Below are positions 38,291 through 50,799 of a DNA stretch of 64,000 nt, piece by piece. Under the pieces are notes generated by a model that saw only the letters and a program-made list of their open reading frames with translations, did not search any database and was not told the origin of the DNA. The number at the start of each line of letters is the position of its first letter. Within the stretch, counting starts at the first letter, position 1. The DNA is from Liolophura sinensis (taxonomy: Eukaryota > Mollusca > Polyplacophora > Chitonida > Chitonidae), in NCBI RefSeq assembly GCF_032854445.1, contig NC_088305.1:6887606-6951605 (forward strand), written 5' to 3'. The translations under genes and the position numbers were made by a program.

Positions 38291-38749
38291 TATCTATTGT
38301 TTAATCTCTTCAGAATAATTACAGACTTCCTGAGTACTGTTCCTCCACATTTCGCCTTTCATTACTTACAACAGTTGTCATTTTATGAAATATGTTTTGT
38401 TACAGCAATTTGTAGACGATGGAGTGTTCGCAGTTCTGCATAATTTTTATGTTCATAAAATTCGTTTGCGCAGCTTTAATGTTATTGTATATTAAATGTG
38501 ATGACATTACAGCCTTTTCAGTAATTCTAAACCAGTGACGTCTAATAAATTGCAGTTAATATCACTGCATTTTGGCACCTAATTCTACTTAAGCCAATAT
38601 GCTATGGAGTGTGTAATTGGCTTCTATTTAACCATTTACATAAACAGACAAAATCTCTTTTTTAATTGAGATAAACTGACAGTCGGTAATGTGTGACCAT
38701 TTGTCTCCTATCACACAGTTGTCACCACTCCAGTTTTATTCTCTATGAT

Positions 38750-39112
38750 CCAAGTGTTGAATAATATCGCATATGGATAAAGTAGTTTTAACGATGTGTC
38801 GTATTGGGTATTCTCTCTTAACACAAAATTGTATTTCCGATGGCGTTAGTGCTCCTGAACACGACAGCAAACATATCCCTGTTAACTGTGTGATGTTGTC
38901 ATTACTTAAAGTGTATATATATATATGTGTCATAAGAATATCATGGTCTTTCGGTTTTCACTAAGGTTTAGTTCTTTTAACTGGCTTTTTTAACTTGTCC
39001 GTATGTTTTTGGTTCATTTTGAATATTGTTAGATCGAAAACAATTCTCTGCTTCCTGGTGTGCTGTATGTCTTGGACGACCTGGCGTTAAGCCATAGTCC
39101 TTTATTCCTTCA
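38750..39112 (+). mobile_element. LINE-A 3' end fragment, unit 3 copy
   Basis: Duplicate of 3480-3816 (MDKVVLTMCRIGYSLLTQNC, ending in TAAGCCATAGTCCTTTATTC). The adjoining SINE-1 of unit 1 is missing here. Confidence 0.6.
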
Positions 39113-39184
39113 TTATCCAACTGGAATGGCTTTATAACAACATTTACATTGCCTACAGCATTGTACAACGCCTCTCCTATTTGA

Positions 39185-39540
39185 GCTGGTCTAGTGCTTT
39201 TTCTCCTTCTCCTAGCTTATGGAACTGTTCCGTGCACCTCCTTTCCTCGTGGAAGGAGCTACAGAGAAATCCATGCTGTTATATACATCTTCATCCTCAT
39301 TAGCCGTCTTGGTTTTCCTCCACAGCTGAGTCTAAAATATCTAAGTGGAAACTCAGGGGAGGTTATTAGACAAACCGTTACTGTTATAATTGTAGGCACA
39401 TAGATTAGCTGTGCGACAGCGGAGGTAAGACGGCAGAAGCCCTGATAGAAATGGCGCAGAATTACGTGGTGTAACTACAGGGCAACTATAAATTTAATAC
39501 ACTAAATAATTTTAAATTAAGTACACATATATCATACATC
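39185..39540. other. 360-base insertion of unknown origin
   Basis: Unit 1 reads straight across this point (about 4030), but here about 360 bases intervene. A 69-codon frame (39194-39403) has a hydrophobic start but no recognisable domain. No terminal repeats were seen. Confidence 0.4.
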
Positions 39541-40419
39541 GGGATGGCAGGACAATGAAGATCATTCCACGCACCACCAGGACACAGATTGGCCCACCAA
39601 CGACAATTGCAACAATACGACACAACTACCAAAGCAAAGTCGCCCTCCGGAATAAAACAGCTAATTGAAAATAATTATCCACTATGAAACACATATATTT
39701 CAAAAAAAAAATAATAAATGTATGTATGTATGTACATATGTATGTATATATGTATGCTTCGCGCTTTACGTCTTACTTCTAGGATAGAGTCATATGACGA
39801 GGAATCATTAGGTGTGTGTACATGTGTCTTCCTCTGGCAGGGCAAGTCCATGCCGCAAAAATGCTCCCTCACACCTTATCCCGAGGATGCTTTGACGTTA
39901 GGTTTGGCAAAAATATTGTTCGGCCAATCCAACGTCAGGGTGTGCTCCATTTAAAACCCCGATACGGTCGCCGGGACAGGTTGTCACAGGGAAAAATGAA
40001 ATATTACATGAGTCTTAATGGACAGACATTTGCAGACACTTATGTTCCTTATCTTTTAGTCTGTCGAATTATCACAAGAACAACGTCCATCGCTCATTAC
40101 CTAGGGTGTGTGGGCCCTAGATGCCTTGGTAATGCTCAAAGAGAAAGGCTGTACTGACAGTTTCGAGACACCAAGACCTTAAATAAGTATATCCGTTGTT
40201 GTCACTGTGGCGATTTTGCACACATGCAATTAGTGTGCTTCTGAATCGGAAGAGTGTAAAATCTGATTGATTATGAATCGTTTGACCCTTCGGCGAATGA
40301 AAAACGACAACACGATTAGAATCTATGTCCCAAATCATCAAACACAAGTATTTCAATCAAAACTGGTTTTGATGTGACACAATGGCTTTACGAGTGTTGT
40401 TCTGGAGTGAGCAATGTTG

Positions 40420-40692
40420 AGTGAGTGAGTCAGAGCTTGGGGTTTAACATCGTACTTATGACGACGAAGGAATTCTTCGAGTGCATGTAATGTGCCGCCT
40501 TCTTGCATTGCGGATTTTCACCGCTCTGTGATTTAGTGTTGCTTCACTGCGACGCAGCGCTACACTTCTGGCTAAACGCCATGTGAGGAATGTACAATTT
40601 CTTCTTTTAAAGTCTTAGGTGTGCCTCGACGATTCAGGATTAACCTAGGATCTACCGCTCCCGAAGCTCTACCAACTGTGCTATCGGACCGG
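40420..40692 (-). mobile_element. SINE-2 copy
   Basis: Reverse orientation, with GGGGTTTAACATCGTACTTA at the left and the tRNA-like head (TAGCACAGTTGGTAGAGCTT on the minus strand) at the right. Unit 1 has the empty site near 5030, so insertion followed the duplication. Confidence 0.7.
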
Positions 40693-40777
40693 TATTGAAG
40701 CAGTGGTTGAAATTACTCAATAAAAACGTCATGTGGTATTTCATAAAGCGTTCTACTGGTGGTGGTCATTGCGTGCA

Positions 40778-41625
40778 AGCAATCACGATCTGGCCATAAG
40801 GGGTACTGTCTTGCACAAGGAATGGCACCATCTTCGCCCGCAGAATATCAGGGGGTTGACAGATGGTATGACGAGGAGGGTTCAGGCTGTTTTCTAGACA
40901 CACAGTGGATACACACAGCTCCCCTAGGTAAAGGGCTATAGCAACTGATTTCTGTACATAGAATATGCATCGTCTCTAGTGGGAGTGACGGGGATCGTTC
41001 GGGCGCTTTACAGTCCTTGATTTTAGATGTGATTTCCAGAGCTAGAAAGTGCTTGGAAATCATGTTTTCTCAAATAAGAGCTTGAAATTTAGAAAACGGT
41101 TCTTATTTTTTCTTGATCTCAAGTAGTTTACTACCAACATATATATGTAAAATGCTTGATGGAATTTATGTAGACTGCTGGTCAAAGTGGTCGAACACAA
41201 ATTAAACCGTCATTCCACACATCGCTGCTAACGGAGGTTAACCACCTGTTAGATGTCGGTCTTGTCAATCTAACACCGCCCTGTTTTTTCCGAAAGTAAT
41301 ACCTTTTTTTGTACATCATTGATCATTGTTATGTTAACTGGAAGTTATATAACCAACTAGTTAGACAGATGAAGATAAACTTCAATCTAACAAATAAAGA
41401 CTGGTAGCAGTGGGTTGCACATAATGTATAATGCTTTCAAAGCGGGATGACGAGCAGTGGATTGGGAGATCAAGATTTGTCAAGTCTGTACTTTTGATTT
41501 AAAGATAATCCCACAAGGTGTGAAGACTGGAAAATCCATCATACCTCTAAAATACTGCATACACAAATGGTTAGAGTATATTCCCGTTGTAGATAGTGCC
41601 CAAATTGTCTGGAAATAAACAACCA
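40778..41625 (+). mobile_element. Tc1 tail and hAT remnants, unit 3 copies
   Basis: 40778-40890 matches the Tc1 C-terminal relic at 5135-5265, and 41330-41625 matches the last hAT-like block of unit 1. About 550 bases of the unit 1 hAT relic are deleted here. Confidence 0.55.
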
Positions 41626-42589
41626 CCGAATATACAATGTCGAATGTCATAAAATCTTTCCATATCAAAGGTAAAGCGGGCGAAACAAAACGAAGATTAA
41701 ATGACTTGCCTTTTTGGGAGTTTCAGATTACTAATATTTAAGAAAGGAAACAAATACATGTACAGACGAAACATTGCAACATACCGTGCCTTGTATTTAC
41801 ATTTACTTAAATACATGTAGCCAGGATTTTACAAAAGCAGCCTAAATAAGTTGTCTTTCTTTAGCAATTACTTCGTAGGCCTTCATCAAACGCCTGTTTT
41901 GTTGGGGATTCATGATGGAAGTCTTGGTGTCCACGTGAGTTTCCTCGCCCAGCGCACCAGCATTGGGAACTGTTTCTTCACAAACTAGTCTAAAGGCCGC
42001 AGTTTGTCAGTGTAACACGCTGTAACATAAACACACAGAATGTTGTTCTGCGTCAGTTTTGCCAGTAAACTTTCTCCCTGGTGTGCCTTAATACAGCAAC
42101 TTAAACTTAACAGCAAGGCTACAAAAAAACTCGCCTGTATGAGACACAAAAACTTCAGCTGAATGCATAAAGAACTGAAATCGTGGATTTGGTAATTTAC
42201 CGTAGTTAATCAGCGATGGGGCACCCACGACCCCCCTCCCCCCGCCACACACCTCTTGCGTCACTGTACTTTATATCCATATCAATACATACAATACCTG
42301 TTAAGATACCAACTCGAGCATTTTGTCTAACCGTGATTCTAATATGCACTTTATAATACGTCAGAAATTCAGTAATTCACGATATTTAATACGCAACAAA
42401 CCCAATCAACGATGGAATATCCACCAGGTGGTATTGTGCTCTACATGTGTGCAAAGCCTGACCCCAATATCTGCTGTACTTTTATAGATACCACCCTAAC
42501 ATTTTGTTTAAAATTGCTTTCTCTATTATTCGACGCCTTAGGACTTTCTTTGGTTTCTGAAAATATGGGACCATGACCTCGTCCACATG

Positions 42590-43060
42590 GACACAGACCC
42601 CATTACAACTTCCGTCTTTTGGGAGGTACGAAGGTAATTCTATGTATTTTAGGGTGTAAAGTCTTTTTTAGCTTCTGCCGTTCTTGGTGTGCAGGTGCAT
42701 GCTTGGTATCAAAAAATATATATATGGAAATATATATGAATGGAAATTGTCTAAGGTTTGGGCAGTTATGAGTTTTAATGATAAAAGTTTGAAATTCTGG
42801 GCGAGAGGACACAAGGAGACAGGTGGTGATGAGGCTGCGGGTGACATCCCCTTCGCGTTGTTAGGCACCCCTCCCAGCTGCAGGCATGGAAAGGTCCAGA
42901 TTTTGGCGGTCAGTCTATGTCAGTCTAGGTCAATATCTATGATTTTTACGGCTTCTTTCTCACAGGCTGGGCCAGGTATGTACCAAAGCTTTAGCGCTAT
43001 AGCGCTAAACATTAACATTGTCGCTTACGGTGACACACTGGGTGGCCACATACCTCAGCA
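42590..43060 (+). mobile_element. LINE-C ORF1 fragment
   Basis: Matches 51000-51390 in inverted orientation: both encode LKFWARG(H/Y)KETGGDEA and ALLGTPPSCRHGKVQIL. Unit 1 lacks it; its flanks join at about 7230. The 188-residue open frame here is therefore a retroelement piece, not a host gene. Confidence 0.6.
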
Positions 43061-44291
43061 TGGACTAGTCCGTGATCTAGGGGCTGAAAGTGTGGGTGCT
43101 ACTCCAACCAGCCAGGAATGTGACTGTTCCACGCTGGGACTGGTTGCCGCCAACATCAAAACAAAATACCCTAAAATGGCGATTTTATTATTTTTCTTTA
43201 TAAAATATTATAATGTGCGCATTGCAGTGTTTGGTGTATTTAACTGTTAGTTTATTTTTTTATAAATGCTAAGGATCAACCGATCAACTGATAATTTAAA
43301 CGTGGACTCCAATGTTATGGAAATATATAATAGGACTACCTGACGAGGCCGTTAACATACAGTTGAACTGCCAACCGAGCATGAATATCGTTACGGACAA
43401 TGTTCCAACAAAGGCAAAATGTTAATGTCAGTATCATAATTCACGTTTGACAGTAATTAATTTTCACGAAAAACAATAAATCTTAGAAATCATAAATAGT
43501 AAAGACAGAAATTCTCATAAAACCCAATTTTTGCTCAGTTATGTTTTTTTTAAACCCAGGTATCGTAAATATCAATCAAAAAAAAAACAAATACATGTAA
43601 CATCGTTTAACAGCCAACTCGTCTAGGTCAAATCGTCTAATACCTTAGGTGGAATAGTCCATAGTCTATAAGTCAGGCCGCTTAACAATATAGGCTATGT
43701 ATTGGATATTTTCTATTACTGGTTCCCTTTTATCTGCTTTTGTTTGTATTGTGAACTTGTACCTCATTTTTAAAATCTATATTTCTGGAAAGCTACATAT
43801 TTACTGTTCAGACTAGAGACCCCGAGTAGCCTTGGAAGCGGAGTTCTGCAGTGCACAACAAGTTATCTCCCCTAACGTCAGCTCGCAAAGCATGAAGAGA
43901 AAAGTCAGATAGAGAAGACATTGACATGTGGATACATATACTGTTTTTGTTTTTAATAAAATACCGTTTTACAAATATTTGTATCTGGTTTGAGCCACGT
44001 ACGCTTTGGTTCCTAAGACTAAAGTACATTTTTATTCCAGAATCAGAAATATTTTCATACTAATGTATATATAAATTTTTCTTACTTCAAAAATATACCA
44101 TGATAAACATATATTTAATACAAAAGATACTCATCAGATATATTGGTAGTTTATGTTATGCACCAGAAATATTTTTATACATGTATCTTTCTTGAACAAG
44201 TTGTGTACAAATAATAGACATTGACTCACATGATAAATACACCCTGATAACAGTTTATTATTTAGTGCAGGATAATATACCGATTCTTATC

Positions 44292-44489
44292 CTAGTCCCT
44301 TACAGGGCCGTTTACTCCTGAGAAGTGTGTCAGCAGTTGGTCGGCAGCGATGATGCCGTCTGAATAATTTCTCCATAACACAAATATCTTCGACTGGTCA
44401 TCTCTGGTGGCCTTACGCTGAACCTTGGTCAGCTTTCCCTCTGACACAAGTCTCACCTGAAGTCTCACCAATTGCGCTTCTTCAAACAA
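44292..44489 (-). CDS. Exon-like open frame of unknown origin
   Basis: A 65-codon minus-strand frame with a natural-looking, charged sequence (FEEAQLVRLQVRLVSEGKLT, then SKIFVLWRNYSDGIIAADQL) ends in a stop. It lies in the 8 kb block missing from unit 1. I recognise no domain. It could be a terminal exon, a captured gene fragment or part of an unknown transposon. A splice acceptor upstream is not convincing. Confidence 0.25.
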   Translation of the reverse strand: MFEEAQLVRLQVRLVSEGKLTKVQRKATRDDQSKIFVLWRNYSDGIIAADQLLTHFSGVNGPVRD

Positions 44490-44571
44490 TAGTTTGATAA
44501 GAATGTTAAACTACAGGTCACCTCGCCTTGCCCGGTGGTTGATTTTGCGGTGTCATCCCTCCACGAATGTA

Positions 44572-44695
44572 GGACATTTTCCCCTCCGGACATTCCTCAC
44601 TCCCCGTCATTTTCCCCTCCTGGACACCCCCCCCCCCCCCTCCCCAGATATTTTCCCCTGTTAGACATTTTCCCCTGAGTACATTTTCCCCTCCC
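44572..44695. repeat. Short tandem motif, pyrimidine-rich (CATTTTCCCCTC-like) with poly-C
   Basis: Five imperfect copies of a (GA)CATTTTCCCCT motif with a run of 14 C near 44627-44640. An inverse copy (AGAGGGGAAAATGTCC) is at about 46765-46780, on the other side of the Tc1 element. Confidence 0.7.
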
Positions 44696-44913
44696 TATAT
44701 ATGTGCATGTATATATGGTTATTGGGACATGTAAATAGGATCTTCTTAGTGAGGTGTCTTGTAATGAATAGTCCAGGGGGGTCAAAATTAGCAATTTTCA
44801 GATAATGTTCACAAAATTCAGGTATTTTTCTTCATATGTGATAAAAGATTATGAATAGACCTCAGTTCTCTAGAATTTGAAGTAAGCTGTGTTAAGTCAT
44901 TAATATTTATATA

Positions 44914-46435
44914 CTACCAGGCAAAAGAAAGGTTTCACCCACTTCTTGAGCCCATAAAACAAAAACAAAGGCAGATATAAGAATTAAGAAGATTGGTTTA
45001 TAAACAAGAATCATTGTGAAATATTCTCTCAAAAAGGCTTTAAAATATTGGCATTCAATTGGCCACAAAACACAATGAAAGAGACAAGGGGTCAGAAGAA
45101 AAAATTACACAAATGTAAAGTTAACAGGCAAGTGCATGTATAGTCACAGTATCCACAGAAATGAAGGACTACAGTCATCAGTAACGAGTGTGGCCATCCT
45201 AGGCATCAATGGAAGCAAGCACACGCCTCCGCATTGACGTCGTCAGTCGCCGGATGACGTCAACAGGGATAACGTTCCATAGGTTTAACAGAGCTTGCTC
45301 AAGTTCCTGTTGGTTAGTTGGAGGAGGCACCAGCTGTCTCAAACGGCGGTCAAGGTGATCCAAGGGATGCTCAATGGGGTTCATGTCTGTTGAGTTTTCT
45401 GGCCAGGGCAACACGATGACGTTTGCGGTCTCGAGGTAGTCTGTAACAATGCGGGCAGTGTGAGGTCTTGCGTTGTCGTGTTGCAAGATCGATCCTCTTG
45501 GCTGTCGTTGGAGGAAAGGAACGACGACAGGTCTCAGTACCTCATCAACGTATCGCTGGCCAGTCAGATTACCTTGCACAATAACCAGCTGCGTCTTCAT
45601 TTGGTCACAAATCCCTCCCCAAACCATGACGCCTCCGCCTCCAAACGGATAAACCTCTCTTACGCAGTTTGGCGCGAGACGCTCGCCTCTTCGTCGGAAA
45701 ATTCGAACTCTGCCATCGTTCCTGAATAGACAGAGCCTGCTCTCGTCTGTAAACAGCACTCTCGCCCAGTCACGTCGCTGCCACCGACGTACAATACGTG
45801 TCCATCGCAATCTGCGTTGACGGTGTAAAAGGGTCAAGGCCATCCCACGGAAGGGGCGGTAAAGTCGTAAACCAGCTGAACGAAGACGACGCAGTGTTGT
45901 TCTGGGGCCGCTGTTGACGTCGCCGTGACGAATCGGTTTCGGAGGTGGATCTGCCGGATGTAGCGATCTTCAGCCGCAGTTGTTAACCTCGGTCTTCCCG
46001 ATCTTGGTCTGTCTTGGGTCTGGCCTGTCTGCTGATAGCGTATCAACAACCTCCTGATGGTGGTTTGGCTGCAGTTGAACGTTCTTGCAATGTGACGTTG
46101 CGAGACTCCCATGGTGGACATACCGATGGCCTGGTCTCGTTGCGCTTGCGTTGTCTTAGCATACTGTTTGTGTTTTTTCGGTCACTGAATGTCTGCTCTT
46201 TCGAGCAAGAGTATTTATGCAACATTACTGCACGTGCATCACGAGCCATGCCTCAAAAGGACGTTTTGCATGTGGTCGCAATTTCACAATTCCAATTGCT
46301 GCGTTGGTGACGATGCGTTCTGGTAGAGGAAACGATGCAGTCATACACTAAGTCCTGCTTAGACTCAAACCCGGAACCGCGCTTTTACTGTTTTTATGAC
46401 AAAAAATACGGTGAAACCTTTCTTTTACCTGGTAG
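44914..46435 (-). mobile_element. Tc1/mariner transposon with both terminal inverted repeats, one frameshift in the transposase
   Basis: The ends are inverted copies of each other (CTACCAGGCAAAAGAAAGG at 44914, and its near-complement ending GGTAG at 46435), about 26 bases with one mismatch. The minus strand encodes a helix-turn-helix and linker (46121-45834; GVSQRHIARTFNCSQTTIRR, SGRPRLTT) and a catalytic part (45843-45199; FTDESRL, QHDNARPH, STDMNPIEH). The spacing of 34 residues between the second Asp and the Glu gives DD34E. A frameshift near 45910 separates the two parts. Otherwise the catalytic triad is complete, so this is a fairly young copy. A clean TA duplication could not be fixed to the base. 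Confidence 0.88.
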
Positions 46436-46795
46436 TTTACTTAGGCTAACCAGCTCTCTATTAATGGATTAACCCAAAAGCCAGGTATACTGGCTACAGT
46501 CATTTATTTGCATTGCTGGTTTGCCCTTCAAAGGCAATGAGCTCCTGCAAATAATAAAACATCTCTTTATCATGAATGAGATTTCCGTTTACTTTGTCTA
46601 CTGTCTTTTCCCATATAAGGCCTACATTGTACTGACTGATTGTCTTACAAAGTTTTGATTAAATTAAATTGAACGCCAGATATGGAAAAAACTACTGCAA
46701 ATGTTTTAAATGATTTAATGATTAAGAACAAGTCTGACTATGGATAATGGAGGACGGACCGCAGAAGAGGGGAAAATGTCCAGGAAGGGAACACA

Positions 46796-46797
<2 letters not shown>

Positions 46798-46830
<33 letters not shown>
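46798..46830. repeat. (CA)n microsatellite
   Basis: About sixteen CA repeats just beyond the Tc1 element and next to the 3' end of LINE-C. Confidence 0.95.
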
Positions 46831-46832
<2 letters not shown>

Positions 46833-49009
46833 TCGCGCCAAGGCGATAAAATGTGGGTCAGGGATTTGGTCAATCCATAGAGAACTATTGCCACAATAGT
46901 TCTTCTAAGATCTGTTGATCCTACATAAGTAATCCCCTACAGCTTTAAAAACTAAACTTGCATTTTTCGGAGTTGGGTTAACAATTCCAACGTCTGCAAA
47001 GTCAGAAAAAAAGATTTGTCTGAGTAGACTCATGAGTAAAACATGATGGATGGTCTTCTCAGCCTGACAAACATTACACAGATCTGAATCTCTTACCATG
47101 AATCTTTTCAAGTAGCCATTAACTAGGAGATGTCCTGACCGAAGTCGGAAACACAAGATTTCTACTTTTCTGCTAAAAAAGGAAAAAGGGACGCTGTTGT
47201 GAAGTTTGACAACAGGGTTAAATGAGTGATAAAAACGACCCTTCTCTGAAGCGTCACACTCAATTTGCCTTAGTTTAAATGATAATGACTTCACTTTGTT
47301 CAGGGCCTCGGATATCGTGAGTTTGAGATTAGAGGTAACATCACACAGCCTTAGGGCTCGTTTGGCTAGTCTATCTGCTCGTTCGTCACCAGGCACCTGA
47401 AAATGCCCAGGGACCCAAGCGAAGCAAATGTCAAGACCAGCAAAGAACAGAGAGGACGACTGAAAAACTAGTTCGCACAGGACAGGGTAGCATTTTGTCA
47501 ACTTAAATTTCGTCATTGACTGTAAAGCACTAAGAGAATATCTGAATGTAACAGCTCTTAATCGTCCTAAATCCCAAAGAAAGAGCTGAGTATTCAGAAT
47601 TGCATAGAATTCTACTGAATATACAGACATCCGACAATCTAAGAACTTTTTCACATCGCAGTTCTGAAATGCAAACCGAAACCCCAACCTTACCAGTGCC
47701 AGGGCACTTAGAGCCATTGGTATCAATTTGCATGTATGTAGACCCATTGCTGCTTGTGTATTCTGCTTAGAAATCACAGAAATATAGTTAGGACTTTAAA
47801 GTAAACTTTAAAGTATCGCAAGCCGAATCAAAAGCTTCACATCCATAATCAAGCCTGGGTCGAATAGACGACCTATACATTAAGAGTAAGGATTTATAAT
47901 CAGCTCCCCAGCTTTTCCCAGATATAGACCTCACCAAGTTAAGCACTTTTTTTGCATTTGAAAACAATGTTTTCAACATGTTTGTGCCAAGTTAATTTGA
48001 TGTCAAAAGTAACACCCAAGTATCGGAAGGATAAAGACAGCTTTTTGTTCGTGTTACCGAGCTTAAGTGATATGTGCGGCAAAATCCTCCTTTTCATGAA
48101 CACAACCGCCTCTGACTTCATACACGATAAACGGAACACCCAAAGCTTACTCCATGGTGTTATTGCATGTAGACCCTGTTGGAAAAGGGTTGAAAAGGGT
48201 GGGAGATATTACACTACAGGCACTGAGGAGTACCATTCTCACTAGTCATTGGATTTGAGTACGTCCTACCAATTTGAACTCGTATAACTCTCGCAGACAA
48301 AAAGCTTTTCACCCAGCCGAGCATTTTACCTCCGAAACCAATATTCTGCATCTTGATGAGTAACCCTCTTCTCCACATCATGATGTATGCCTTCTACATA
48401 TCCAAGGACACAACCAAGACAGATTCTCTGTTTAGAAACGACTTTTGGATAGAGGACTCTAAATGCACTAATTGATCTGATGTGCTCCAGTTATTTCTAA
48501 ACACACTCTGCACATCTGAAAATATATTATTTTTAGTTAGAAACCTGAAGTTTACCATGGTCTCTATCATTTTACATAACACTAATGTTAAAGCTATCGG
48601 ACGGTACGACCCCGGCTCTGCAGTATTCATTCCTGGCTTGGCAATAAGAATCACAGTGGCTGCTTTCCAGCACGCTGGGAGACTCATTCTTGGCCATAAT
48701 TTTAAGGCGTTCATCAGGTAGGTTTTCCAACATAGAATAATATACCCCATCCTCCTCTGGTGTGGAATCTTATTTTCATACTCAGAGCTTGCTTAAGTTC
48801 CAGGAGAGAGAATTAGTTATTAATGGCCAGACCATCGAATAAAATATTATAAAAACTATGGAGTAGCTCTTATTCTTTGTGTTTGATAAAATCAGAATCA
48901 AAGTTGCTAGAACTTGAAACGTATGCAAACCTACCCAGTAGCAGATTACACTTATCAAAGTCACTAAAACAGGAAGAATTATCAAATATCAATGCAGGGG
49001 GCAGAGGGG

Positions 49010-49299
49010 GGCTCCGTGGCTCAGTTGGTTAGCGCGCTAGTGCAGCGTGAAGGCTCAGCAGTCTCTCACCAATGCGATCGCTGTGAGTTGAATTCCAGCT
49101 CATGCTGACTTCCTCTCCGACCGTACCTGGGAATGCCTGCAGCCAAAAATCATAAATATGGTAAATCATAGTCGAGGGTAACCCCCGGGTTGACTTTCCA
49201 TAAGCCATAATGCTACCGTCGTAGTAAGGCCGCCGCTGTATAAGTGAAATATTCTTGAGTACGGCGTAAAACACCAATCAAATAAATAAAAAAATAAAT
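49010..49299 (+). mobile_element. SINE-1 nested in LINE-C
   Basis: Begins GGCTCCGTGGCTCAGTTGG (box A region), has GCTGTGAGTTGAATTCCAGC (box B region) and ends AAAACACCAATCAAATAAAT. The middle (about 49140-49230) is unlike other copies and may be rearranged. It splits LINE-C between linker and reverse transcriptase. Confidence 0.85.
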
Positions 49300-50741
49300 G
49301 TAGGAATACTACTAGGCTTCTTAGCACCACTTACTACCTTTACCTGGGCCCTTACCCTCTTTAGTGGTGTTGAACTAGTAATGCCAGAGCAGTACTTTCG
49401 CCAATAGGCTTCCTGGGCTTGCATTTCCGATAAAAAAACGATATCGTTGATGAAGCGGATGTGAGACGCTCTGTTCTTAGCTCTCTTATTCTGACGTTTG
49501 GCATTAGCACACTCTATCGTCCACCATGGAACTGGGGGTTTCAACCAGGCCACCCCTGAAGACTTCGGGATGGAGACACTGGCTGCAGAGTTTATAGCGC
49601 CTGAAATGTTGTCAGTAAATTAATCAATGTTCTCAGACACAACAGATTCATTAAATCACGACAAGAATTCAATGGCGTAGGTATTCCAATCAGCTCTTTG
49701 TATTTTCCATCTAGACTGGTTACCTACATCATCATAGTGTGGTGATACCCCGAACGTAGCAACCACAGGGTAGTGATCACTTTCATTAGGTAAATCATAG
49801 TCCATATACTATGAAAAGCCAGGACATAACTCACTGGAACACAAAGTCAAATCAAGGGCAGATAACTTGTCCGAGCAGACGTCGAGTCTTGTTCCACATG
49901 CGTCGTTCAACATAATAGAATCATTAACTTCGATGATGTCTTCAACTACAGAACCACTGGCATCAGTTGATTAGCTACCTTACAGCACATTATGTGCATT
50001 AAAATCACCACAAATTATTTTAGGGCTCTAAGCAGTTGATACAATGACGCAAAGCTCAGAAATAATTAGTCTATTACTAGCATTGTACAGGTTTACTACA
50101 TTTTTACTCTGTAAGGAAAATTTGAAATCCCTGGACTTTAAATTTCCCTGAATGAAATACCACTTTTCCTTAACCAGCGCACCTCTGGCAATACCAGTTC
50201 TATCAGTTCTTTTTATGATATATCCTGGGAATGTAAAGTTATAATTACGCTTAAGAAATGTTTCTTGGAGACATCAGGCTCAGCATTAAGATCAGCTAGG
50301 AAAACTTTGAATTCTTGACCATGAGCAAAAAAAGACTGAATGCTTTGATGCAGTATACAGAAAGCCGTCGTGAAAAAATAAAAACACGGATTTTAAGATT
50401 CTTGTATAATCCATTATTTACCGGCGATTTTCCTTTGCTTCAGCACAACCACAAGCTCAGAAAGAACAACAGTATCACTACCAAGATGGCGACGAGCACA
50501 GTTAGCGATGAAACTCATAACTTCCGAGTTCTTAGGAACTTTAGCACAATGAAACAAAATTTCTGTTATCATTACCACAACACTCGCGAGGGTAACATCT
50601 GAACAGTAGTCCGCCAGGATAGCCATGTCATTATCAGTCTGTACGCCAACAGAATTAGTTTGTGGTTTGGGTTTAGGGATAGGTGGGATAGGTGATTTCG
50701 GGTGTGATACACGCTCAAGGCTTCTAGATGCCTGGGTCGTC

Positions 50742-50799
50742 GTCATATGACTGAAAAATTGTTGAGCACGACGTTAAACCCCACGCACTCACTCCAGAA
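50742..50799 (+). mobile_element. SINE-2 tail fragment
   Basis: Carries TCATATGACTGAAAAATTGT and ACGACGTTAAACCCC in SINE-2 order, opposite to the two longer copies. Confidence 0.5.

Noticed and set aside
42684-43250. 188-codon plus-strand frame as a host gene
   Set aside because: The same sequence occurs inverted within LINE-C and is missing from unit 1, so it is a retroelement fragment.
46798-46830. CRISPR-like or other spaced repeat arrays
   Set aside because: Only simple microsatellites and short tandem repeats were seen. There are no regularly spaced repeats with unique spacers, and the sequence is eukaryotic.
49012-49100. tRNA gene (box A and box B like motifs)
   Set aside because: These are heads of SINE-1 copies. 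No acceptor stem pairs, and the body and tail of the SINE follow.
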